Assembly (NCBI GenBank): GCA_937891565.1
Contig: CALAHA010000335.1
Span: 1-9,280, forward strand
Reading direction: 5' to 3'
DNA from: an uncultured Ilumatobacter sp.
GTDB lineage: Bacteria > Actinomycetota > Acidimicrobiia > Acidimicrobiales > Ilumatobacteraceae
Length of the DNA stretch: 9,280 bases
In this document: positions 1-4,969 of the stretch, piece by piece
Layout of the letters: each line of letters opens with the position of its first letter
Position numbering within the stretch: position 1 is the stretch's first letter
Translations under genes and position numbers: made by a program
The notes under the pieces: generated by a model
The model's database searches: none
The model's input: only the letters and a program-made list of their open reading frames with translations
What the model was told of the DNA's origin: nothing

Positions 1-210
1 TGGCACCGAGAGGAACCCGATGATCAGGAACACGGTCAAGAAGCCTGTTGAGACGGCGGCGCTCACCTTGAGCGCTCGCCTGAGTGACGCCTTCTGCGTG
101 CCTGGGGCCCCGCCGGAGACCCCAAGGAAGTACATCAGATACGTCGGCAGCAGAATGAACCCGCACGGGTTGACAGCAGCGACGAGGCCTCGGATGAACG
201 ACAGGCTCAT
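1..210 (-). CDS. ccdA: CcdA-family cytochrome c biogenesis / thiol-disulfide transporter, 5' part (runs off left edge)
   Basis: Only the first 70 codons are in the window. The N-terminus is MSLSFIRGLVAAVNPCGF, followed by a hydrophobic stretch to about residue 30, a short basic loop (QKASLRRALK) and the start of a second membrane segment (about 53-70). The N-P-C-G-F motif with Cys16 in the first membrane helix is the hallmark of the CcdA / DsbD-beta family, whose two membrane cysteines carry electrons from cytoplasmic thioredoxin to extracytoplasmic thioredoxin-like proteins. The ATG overlaps the TGA of the upstream tlpA-like gene (ATGA, 207-210), so the two are almost certainly translationally coupled. 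By inference it keeps that TlpA-like partner reduced for cytochrome c maturation or other envelope thiol chemistry. The second redox cysteine lies outside the window and cannot be checked. Family call is confident; exact substrate is not. Confidence 0.9.
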   Translation of the reverse strand, partial: MSLSFIRGLVAAVNPCGFILLPTYLMYFLGVSGGAPGTQKASLRRALKVSAAVSTGFLTVFLIIGFLSVP

Positions 211-797
211 GCTGAGGCCTCCAGCAATTGATTGATTTCGGTGCGCAGGTCGCCGGCGTCGATCACGCCGGTCTGTTCAATGATTCTTCCCTCGGGCGTA
301 ACGAACAGAGTGATCGGGAAGTTCACGGCGCCGATCGCGTCGGTGAACTCGGCGAAGTCATCGCGGTACAACTCGTAGCTGACGCCTCGTTCTGACGCGA
401 AGCGCTCCATCTTGTCGATCGAGTCACGCGGATTCACTCCGATGAAACGCACTTTGTCGCCGAACTCGGCGTGCGCTTCTGCGAAGTCGGGAAGTTCCTT
501 GGCGCATGGCGGGCAGTCGGCGAACCAAAAGTTGATCACCAACGGCTGACCGATGAACGAAGCCGTGTCGATGTCGTTGCCGTTGCGATCGCCGAGCGTG
601 ACGAGCGGCAGTGGCTCGCCTTGGAGATCTTCGTTGGCGAGGCCGTCGTCAGGGAACTCGACGACCTGACGACTGTCGGTCAGCGTTGCGTCGAGTGGGT
701 CATCGCCTCCGTTGGCGACCACGACAGCGAATCCAACAACGATCAGTGCAGCCACTGCAAGCGAACCGGCAAGCAGTCGTGGTCGGGCGATCTTCAC
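207..797 (-). CDS. TlpA/ResA-like membrane-anchored thioredoxin
   Basis: A 196-residue protein. A basic N-terminus and a hydrophobic signal anchor (about 9-29) place the rest outside the membrane. A redoxin/thioredoxin fold follows (about 62-196), with active site W-F-A-D-C-P-P-C (Cys95, Cys98) and the cis-proline loop N-F-P-I-T at 159-163 (Pro161). The CPPC site and TlpA layout indicate a reductant of disulfides in apocytochrome c or other envelope proteins. The following ccdA-like gene, overlapping by 4 bases, is its expected electron donor. The start is a GTG at 797, the only plausible start in this open frame. The purine-rich GGGGA directly abuts it, too close for an ordinary Shine-Dalgarno. 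A 20-codon ORF (794-856, minus) overlaps the start by GTGA, which may allow translational coupling. DsbE/CcmG-type function is the alternative within the same superfamily. Confidence 0.9.
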   Translation of the reverse strand: MKIARPRLLAGSLAVAALIVVGFAVVVANGGDDPLDATLTDSRQVVEFPDDGLANEDLQGEPLPLVTLGDRNGNDIDTASFIGQPLVINFWFADCPPCAKELPDFAEAHAEFGDKVRFIGVNPRDSIDKMERFASERGVSYELYRDDFAEFTDAIGAVNFPITLFVTPEGRIIEQTGVIDAGDLRTEINQLLEASA

Positions 798-856
798 TCC
801 CCGAATGGTAGTGACGCCGTCGGTCCTGCCGGTCGCAGCCCAGCGAAACGATTCAT
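794..856 (-). other. Possible 20-codon leader ORF upstream of the tlpA-like gene
   Basis: An ATG at 856 opens a 20-codon frame (MNRFAGLRPAGPTASLPFGE) whose TGA overlaps the GTG start of the tlpA-like gene as GTGA. It has no Shine-Dalgarno, so it would have to be leaderless or weakly translated. The overlap geometry is that of coupled genes and could explain how a GTG without well-spaced Shine-Dalgarno is initiated. It may equally be chance. Confidence 0.25.
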
Positions 857-902
857 TACAGAATGAGACACAGAATCAGGCTCGACATTTCAGTCGGCAC
901 CG

Positions 903-991
903 AAAAGCCGGCGCGGGCGTTTGCGCTTTGCCGGGTGCGTGCACGCGGGAATCTGGGCACGAAACACCCAACACTGCGCAAACACCCGGCT
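903..991 (-). terminator. Long-stem intrinsic terminator after the whiB7-like gene
   Basis: On the minus strand, 22 bases beyond the whiB stop, positions 976-988 pair with 914-926 (13 bp; the one plus-strand C:A mismatch becomes a G-U pair in the minus transcript). A further outer pairing (986-991 with 906-911) is available as an alternative register. The loop contains the perfect palindrome GCGTGCACGC (937-946). The 3' arm is followed at once by TTTT (906-903) on the minus strand. A long stem plus T run suits an intrinsic terminator for whiB, though the large loop (about 49 bases) is untypical. A small structured RNA is the alternative. Confidence 0.5.
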
Positions 992-1012
992 GGACGGGGA
1001 TAGGGACGGCGA

Positions 1013-1534
1013 TCAGGCCGAGATGAGCGACGCGCTGACCGGACCCATCTCGTCGTAGATCACTTCGGGACGAGGGATCTTCGGCGGGCGGCCACAGGGC
1101 CGCTTCGCAACGACGATCCGACCTCCAGAGATCGACTGGCCACCCCAGACCCCCCACGGTTCTTCACGCTCGAGCGCATCGGTGAGGCACTGTTGGGCCA
1201 CGGGACAGAGCGCGCACATTGCTTTCGCGCGGGCGATGTCGACGACGTGGTCAGAGAAGAAGAGACCAACCATGGTCCCATTGCCATCGGCACATCGAGC
1301 AATGGGCGCCCGCGCGACAAGCGACTCATCAGCCACGTCATCACCGGGTAAGTCCGGTGGGCGTTGTCTGTTGGGATCAAGTTCATCGAGGTCCTCGAGA
1401 GGAGTGAAGGTGCTCATGGGAAGTTCCGTTTCGAAAGAAGTGTTGGGGTTGGGGTTGCTGGTTGCGATGGCGCTGTCGCGGACGGGCCAGATGCCTGCCG
1501 GATTGGCGTGGGTGGTGTTCGGAAAGGTCTTCAT
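1013..1534 (-). CDS. WhiB7-like iron-sulfur transcriptional regulator
   Basis: Four cysteines in WhiB spacing (Cys81, Cys107, Cys110, Cys116; C-x25-C-x2-C-x5-C) would hold a [4Fe-4S] cluster. They are followed by the turn REEPWGVWGG (123-132), and then by a basic KRPCGRPPK (144-152). The E-P-W-G-V-W-G-G turn and the K-R-P-x-G-R-P-x-K tail match Mycobacterium WhiB7, whose tail is an AT-hook (RGRPRK). WhiB7 binds the primary sigma factor and activates intrinsic drug-resistance and redox genes. The substitution of Arg by Cys147 and of RK by PK makes the AT-hook degenerate, so DNA binding may differ. Residues 153-173 extend past the usual WhiB7 end. Start: ATG at 1534 gives 173 residues; ATG at 1417 (residue 40) gives 134 residues, nearer family length, with a weak GGAA six bases upstream. 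Codons 1-39 have GC-rich third positions like the core, so I keep the longer form with doubt. Confidence 0.88.
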   Translation of the reverse strand: MKTFPNTTHANPAGIWPVRDSAIATSNPNPNTSFETELPMSTFTPLEDLDELDPNRQRPPDLPGDDVADESLVARAPIARCADGNGTMVGLFFSDHVVDIARAKAMCALCPVAQQCLTDALEREEPWGVWGGQSISGGRIVVAKRPCGRPPKIPRPEVIYDEMGPVSASLISA

Positions 1535-1550
1535 GTCGTTGGTGCTTTCT

Positions 1551-1586
1551 GTGTTGCGGCTGATGTTGCGGCTGGTGTCGCAGCTG
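1551..1586. repeat. Three 12-bp tandem units upstream of whiB
   Basis: The units are GTGTTGCGGCTG, ATGTTGCGGCTG and GTGTCGCAGCTG (1551-1562, 1563-1574, 1575-1586). The second differs from the first by one base and the third by two. They lie 17-52 bases upstream of the long whiB start on the minus strand, in the stretch where a whiB-proximal promoter or leader would be. They could be direct-repeat binding sites or simple slippage. Confidence 0.5.
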
Positions 1587-1624
1587 GTGCGACGGACGCT
1601 TGTTGGATGGGAAACCGAAGCCGG

Positions 1625-1664
1625 AAAACCAAAAAGGCCGCCGGGTTGGTCAACCCGGCGGCCT
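1625..1664 (-). terminator. Strong intrinsic terminator / attenuator between the small ORF and whiB
   Basis: Read on the minus strand, 1664-1652 pairs perfectly with 1647-1635 (12 GC-rich bp plus a closing A-T pair) around a 4-base loop. It is followed by TTTTTGGTTTT (1635-1625). This is a textbook Rho-independent terminator for minus-strand transcription, 27 bases after the stop of the 90-codon gene. On the plus strand there is no T tract, so the direction is clear. Because the whiB7-like gene follows about 90 bases later, it could serve either as the end of the small gene's transcript or as an attenuator controlling read-through into whiB. A 7-base copy of its 5' arm (GGCCGCC on the minus strand, 1717-1711) lies in the last codons of the small ORF and could compete for the 3' arm. 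Confidence 0.85.
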
Positions 1665-1677
1665 CGGAAGAGGTGAT

Positions 1678-1699
1678 CTGACGTAAAAAGTTACGTCAG
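1678..1699 (-). other. Perfect 9-bp hairpin over the stop codon of the small ORF
   Basis: CTGACGTAA at 1678-1686 and its exact reverse complement at 1691-1699 flank a 4-base loop. The TAA stop of the 90-codon ORF is inside one arm. A terminating or stalled ribosome would melt it. With the terminator 13 bases further on, it makes a two-hairpin array. As DNA, the TGACGTAA/TTACGTCA inverted repeat could also be a dimeric regulator's operator. Confidence 0.7.
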
Positions 1700-1963
1700 C
1701 ACCCTGTCGAGGCGGCCGGTAGTGATTCGCTTGGTGAACTGCTTCATCGAGACGCACACGTTCTCGCCGAGCCCACCAAGCCATGCCATGTCATTACCGA
1801 GACCGGTGACGACAGCGTTGCCAGTGGTTGCCGGAACGGCGTGCACGGGCGTGGCTTCGGGGACATACGTCTGGCCGGACGCTGCAAACGCATGGGGTGT
1901 GACGGACGCGTGGAAGGACAGACTCTGGGCGAAGCGCTGGGAAATCAACGTCGTAGTGCTCAT
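1691..1963 (-). CDS. Orphan 90-residue protein upstream of whiB7-like gene
   Basis: I do not recognise this family. It starts MSTTTLISQRFAQ and ends TTGRLDRVLT. The first half is rich in Ser, Thr, Ala and Pro; there is no clear membrane segment. The middle has a Gly-rich patch (about 47-67, including GLGNDMAWLGGLGEN) and the only Cys (Cys69), followed by a basic end (KQFTKR). It is supported as a real gene by an AAAGGA ribosome site seven bases from the ATG, third-position GC bias, and a terminator just after the stop. It lies in the same frame as the long whiB start, and the 52 codons between its TAA and that ATG contain no further stop. Its place before a whiB7-like gene recalls the regulatory leader ORF of whiB7 in mycobacteria and Streptomyces, but those leaders are short. 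It may be a leader peptide, a WhiB partner, a secreted or modified small peptide, or unrelated. Confidence 0.75.
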   Translation of the reverse strand: MSTTTLISQRFAQSLSFHASVTPHAFAASGQTYVPEATPVHAVPATTGNAVVTGLGNDMAWLGGLGENVCVSMKQFTKRITTGRLDRVLT

Positions 1964-1970
1964 GAGCCGG

Positions 1971-1976
1971 TCCTTT
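1971..1976 (-). promoter_or_regulatory. Ribosome binding site of the 90-codon gene
   Basis: AAAGGA on the minus strand, 7 bases from the ATG at 1963. It and the GAGAGGG before pdxH are the clearest Shine-Dalgarno sites in the window, and it fixes this start. Confidence 0.8.
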
Positions 1977-1995
1977 CGAGGCGTGTCGTTGGTGT

Positions 1996-2013
1996 CGGTC
2001 GCAAGCGCGACCG
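1996..2013 (-). promoter_or_regulatory. 7-bp hairpin in the leader of the 90-codon gene
   Basis: CGGTCGC (1996-2002) and GCGACCG (2007-2013) form a perfect stem with a 4-base loop, about 20 bases upstream of the ribosome site on the minus strand. It could be a leader RNA structure or an operator, as a dyad in the divergent promoter region shared with the glycosyltransferase gene. A second near-perfect dyad, CACGATATGTCGTG (2037-2050), lies 23 bases further upstream. I see no convincing -35/-10 pair on either strand between 1964 and 2157. Confidence 0.45.
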
Positions 2014-2157
2014 GCTGGGTTCAGGCACCAGGAAACCACGATATGTCGTGCTCGGTCAAGCGAGTTTCCAGAGTTGTCGAAAATCTTCACTTTCCGGCTG
2101 CCCAAGAGCAACGAACTTCGCTGACTTTGCACTCATCTTGCAGAAAGTTGTTGGTGG

Positions 2158-3240
2158 GTGCACAGTGGACCAGTGCAACTCGTCCCCAGCGTCATCGATG
2201 TGTCGATCTACCTGGTCGGTTGGACGATTGGCTGGCTACTGCTCTGGCGGCCTCGGCCCATTCCAGCGGCCGGTTCCGGCGATGTTCGCCGAGCGATTGC
2301 CGTTGTCATTCCGGCCCGCGATGAAGCAGCCGCGCTTCCCTTTCTCATTCCTCCGTTGGTCGCACAGCTCCGCGCTGGCGACCAACTGGTGGTGGTCAAT
2401 GACCACTCGACCGACGGCACCGGCGATGTTGCGACGTCGCTCGGCGCCACAGTCGTCGTCCCACCTCAGCTGCCGACCGGGTGGCTCGGCAAGCCGCATG
2501 CCTGCTCGATTGGAGCCGGGGCGACCACTGCCCCTCACCTGCTTTTTCTCGACGCCGATGTCCGGCCCGCGGCCGACCTTCTCGATCGGGTCGGCACCGA
2601 GTTGGCCGCACACCCTGACTCCGTTGTTTCGGTCCAGCCGTGGCATGCCACCGGCCGGTGGGCCGAACAGGCAAGCATCCTCTCCAACATCACGGCTCTC
2701 ATGGGGAGCGGTGCCTTCACCGCCGCTGGCGACCGGGTCACCGCAACCGTGGCGTTCGGCCCGGTGCTCGCTGTCGACCGCTCGACCTACGACGCTGCCG
2801 GCGGGCATGCCCACCCCGATGTTCGGGCGATGCACACCGAAGACATCGGTCTCGCCCGCGCAGTCGGCCGAAGCCGTCTTTTCACCGGCGCCCCCGACAC
2901 GTCGTTCCGGATGTATCCCGACGGCCTGACGCAGACGATTCGCGGGTGGACTCGCAGCATTGCCACCGGCGCCCGCTTCACGAGCTGGTGGCTGACACTT
3001 GCCACCCTGCTGTGGGTTTGGTCGCTTGCCGGCGGGTGGCTGGTGTCCCCGTTGCTGTATCCGCTCAGCGCGCTGCAGGTCTGGGTGCTCGGCCGCCGCG
3101 CCGCATCGGTACATCCCCTGACAGCTCTGCTGTTCCCCATCGCCGTCGCTGCGTTCGTGGTGATCTTCGTGCGCAGCCTGTTCGCCGTCGTCTTCGGTCG
3201 CCAGGTCGCCTGGAAGGGCCGCACGGTCGCAGCTCGCTGA
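2158..3240 (+). CDS. GT2 membrane glycosyltransferase, CrtQ-like
   Basis: A 360-residue protein: an N-terminal hydrophobic helix (about 14-30), a GT-A family 2 domain (about 46-245) and two to three C-terminal membrane segments (about 278-305 and 322-347). Motifs in order are IPARDE (51-56), VVNDHSTDGT (79-88), the metal-binding D-A-D (132-134), the acceptor-side T-E-D (227-229) and R-G-W-T-R (262-266), equivalent to the processive-type R/QxxRW region. The layout, and PTGWLGKPHAC (106-116), resemble 4,4'-diaponeurosporenoate glycosyltransferase (CrtQ) and related enzymes that glycosylate carotenoid or lipid acceptors at the inner membrane. No carotenoid gene is nearby, so the acceptor is unknown. 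The start is GTG 2158 without a good ribosome site; GTGs at 2173 or 2200 are possible. It diverges from the 90-codon gene, and copC follows 79 bases downstream. Confidence 0.85.
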   Translation: MHSGPVQLVPSVIDVSIYLVGWTIGWLLLWRPRPIPAAGSGDVRRAIAVVIPARDEAAALPFLIPPLVAQLRAGDQLVVVNDHSTDGTGDVATSLGATVVVPPQLPTGWLGKPHACSIGAGATTAPHLLFLDADVRPAADLLDRVGTELAAHPDSVVSVQPWHATGRWAEQASILSNITALMGSGAFTAAGDRVTATVAFGPVLAVDRSTYDAAGGHAHPDVRAMHTEDIGLARAVGRSRLFTGAPDTSFRMYPDGLTQTIRGWTRSIATGARFTSWWLTLATLLWVWSLAGGWLVSPLLYPLSALQVWVLGRRAASVHPLTALLFPIAVAAFVVIFVRSLFAVVFGRQVAWKGRTVAAR

Positions 3241-3245
3241 CCGCT

Positions 3246-3276
3246 TGTCACGGTTTTGTCTGCTCGGAGTGTGACA
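3246..3276. promoter_or_regulatory. Inverted repeat upstream of copC
   Basis: TGTCAC (3246-3251) and GTGACA (3271-3276) are exact inverted repeats, 19 bases apart, in the 79-base gap between the glycosyltransferase stop and copC. Candidate operator half-sites or a weak 3' hairpin; six-base arms are short enough to be chance. Confidence 0.25.
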
Positions 3277-3319
3277 GGACCGCGCTACTGCACCTTGTTT
3301 ACCCTGGTTGAATGAGGGC

Positions 3320-3836
3320 ATGCCAGGCGCCCCTCGTCGCATCCGAATCGTCGCAGTCGTCGCAGCTCTCGCTGCTGCTGCCAGTTTCTCGAGCGTGGCA
3401 TTCGCGCATGACGAGATCGAGTCGTCGATCCCCGAGCACAAAGCACAAATACAGGTTGGCGAACCGATCACCGAGGTGACGATCAACTTCGGTGAGCCGG
3501 TCGACGGAGTCGAGCTCGGCCTTCGTGGCCCAGACGATGAACGGATCGCCGGTGACGTCACTGTCATCTCGGGCACCCAGGCGCGTCTCAACTTTGCCAA
3601 GCTGACCGACGAAGGCCAGTACATCGTCCAGTACCTCGCCGAAGAAGACGGCCACCTGGTCGCCGGCGCCATTACTTTCACCTACGGCAACCCCAGCTGG
3701 TCAGGGTGCCGATACCGGTATCTGGATCATTTTCGGAGTGGTCGCTGCGGCAATTCTCGGCGCCGGCGCATTCTTCAGTTTCCGGCGGAACAACGCCCCC
3801 GACGGCACCAGCGACGACGACACCGTTCCCGCCTGA
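3320..3836 (+). CDS. copC: CopC-like copper-binding protein, frameshifted before its membrane anchor
   Basis: From the ATG at 3320: signal peptide (about 1-29, ending AFA), then a mature start at His30 (HDEIESSIPEH), the CopC beta-barrel (30-125), and D-G-H-L-V-A-G (110-116) with Asp110 and His112. An N-terminal His plus the Asp/His pair is the Cu(II) site of CopC proteins, which bind copper outside the membrane. After TFTYGNP the frame is wrong. One extra base in the CCCC run at 3691-3694 shifts reading into an Arg-rich tail ending at 3976. Dropping one C continues as AGQGADTG, then a membrane helix (about 134-154, IWIIFGVVAAAILGAGAFF), FRR and an acidic tail, stopping at 3834-3836 (171 residues). 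That is the usual anchored CopC architecture, so the indel is either an assembly error or a recent mutation. GAGGG lies only two bases before this ATG; a TTG at 3308 is the alternative start. Confidence 0.82.
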
Positions 3837-3897
3837 TCAACGACCGCCGTTCAGGTGACGCCGTTCAGGCGATTTCGTTCAGGCGATGTCGATCAGG
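3834..3897. repeat. 14-bp tandem repeat at the copC/qor convergence
   Basis: CGTTCAGG recurs at 3848, 3862 and 3876, with CGATCAGG at 3890 and a decayed copy (TGATCAAC) at 3834, at an exact 14-base period. The array begins at the corrected copC stop and crosses the stop codon of the convergent oxidoreductase gene, so its last copy encodes the end of that protein (L-I-D-I-A). Confidence 0.6.
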
Positions 3898-4856
3898 ATC
3901 TTGCCGACGTTCGCATTCGTCTCCATGTAGGTGTGGGCTTCCGGGAACTGTTCGAAGCTGTAGCGGGAGTCGATGACTGGGCGCAGCGCCCCTGATTCGA
4001 ACAGCGGGAGAATCTCGCTGATGAACCGTTGCATCAATACGATCTTGCGTTCGAGCGGCCGTGCACGGAGCGTTGTACCAATCCAGGTGATGCGCTTCAT
4101 CAACAGCAAACCCATGTTGACCGGAGCAGACCCGCCGCCCATCAACCCGACCTGTACCAGGGTGCCATCCATGGCGAGCGCCTTCAGGTTCCGATCGGCT
4201 TCCTCGCCGCCAACGACGTCAAGGATCGTGTCGACCCCATCCGGGATCTCAGCTTTGAGCGCGCCGAGCCAGTCGGCCGGGCTCCGCTCGAGCACGAGGT
4301 CGGCGCCCAGCTCACGGCAGGCATCGGCCTTGCCGGCCGAACAGGTGACGGCGATACGAGCACCGAGTGCTTTCGCGATCTGAATTCCTGCCGTACCGAC
4401 ACCAGATGCTCCCGCATGGATCAGACCCCAACGGCCCGATGTCAATCCACCCTGCACGACGAGTGCGTCCCACGCGGTGAGGAACACTTCAGCGATTGCT
4501 GCAGCGTCGGCCAGCTCGACATTGCTCGGCACTGGCAGCGCCTGACGACTGTGCGTCACGACCTTCTCGGCATAGCACCCGCCCGATTCGATGCCCATCA
4601 CTCGATCGCCAACTGACCAGTTCATGACCTCGGGCCCAATCGCGGACACCGTGCCGGCGTATTCGAGGCCAGGGATCTCAATCGCACGGTTGCGCGGGTC
4701 GTTGTACATCCCCATGCGTTGCAGCGTGTCGGCACGGTTCAGAGCCGTGTGCGCAATGTCGACGACAATTTCGTCAGGCCCGGGCGTCGGGTCGTCGACC
4801 TCCTCGATCTGTAAGACCTCGGGGCCGCCATGTTCACGAAGGACGATTGCGCGCAT
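3879..4856 (-). CDS. Zinc-independent NAD(P)H:quinone oxidoreductase, PIG3 type (MDR family)
   Basis: A 325-residue protein with the MDR layout: N-terminal GroES-like domain (1-125; GLEYAGTV 63-70, VGDRVMG 82-88), Rossmann domain (about 126-260) with the nucleotide-binding turn HAGASGVGTAG (148-158), and a C-terminal return ending in NVGKILIDIA. There is no cysteine cluster for structural zinc, as in quinone oxidoreductases rather than alcohol dehydrogenases. The I-T-W-I-G-T-T-L-R-A-R stretch (256-266) is typical of the PIG3/TP53I3 group. It would reduce quinones or enones with NADPH in the cytoplasm. The start is ATG 4856, where the conserved MRAIVLREHGGPEVL begins. The frame is open to 4937 but the extra 27 residues are not family-like. 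It lies 113 bases downstream of orn in the same direction, possibly co-transcribed. Confidence 0.88.
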   Translation of the reverse strand: MRAIVLREHGGPEVLQIEEVDDPTPGPDEIVVDIAHTALNRADTLQRMGMYNDPRNRAIEIPGLEYAGTVSAIGPEVMNWSVGDRVMGIESGGCYAEKVVTHSRQALPVPSNVELADAAAIAEVFLTAWDALVVQGGLTSGRWGLIHAGASGVGTAGIQIAKALGARIAVTCSAGKADACRELGADLVLERSPADWLGALKAEIPDGVDTILDVVGGEEADRNLKALAMDGTLVQVGLMGGGSAPVNMGLLLMKRITWIGTTLRARPLERKIVLMQRFISEILPLFESGALRPVIDSRYSFEQFPEAHTYMETNANVGKILIDIA

Positions 4857-4969
4857 GCTGGCGAACCTACCGCCGAAGACGCCGTCGCCCAGGTTCGGAA
4901 CTTCTTCGAGCCTGCGCAGCGTGTCTGTCGGCAGCAACCGAGAGAAGCCGCGTCGGTTCGTGTGGGGAA

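Noticed and set aside
1534..1698. Frame ending exactly at the ATG of WhiB with an Ala/Thr/Pro repeat (AATPAATSAAT)
   Set aside because: The ATGA overlap is suggestive, but the frame has no ATG or GTG start and would have to be read through the terminator; the repeat is explained by the 12-bp DNA tandem.
1841..2929. 362-codon plus-strand open frame
   Set aside because: Overlaps the glycosyltransferase in another frame and runs antisense to the 90-codon gene; Arg/Pro/Ser-rich shadow.
2236..3681. Long open frame (481 codons) on the minus strand
   Set aside because: Antisense to the glycosyltransferase and copC, both with clear motifs; the translation is low-complexity and rich in Arg, Gly, Pro and Ala, as expected for a GC-rich shadow frame.
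207..3836. A single copper/cytochrome assembly operon
   Set aside because: tlpA/ccdA, copC and ctaG share a theme but lie on different strands with unrelated genes and terminators between them.
3837..3976. Arg-rich C-terminal extension of copC as literally read
   Set aside because: It arises from the single-base shift at 3691-3694 and runs into the convergent oxidoreductase gene; the restored frame gives a proper membrane anchor.
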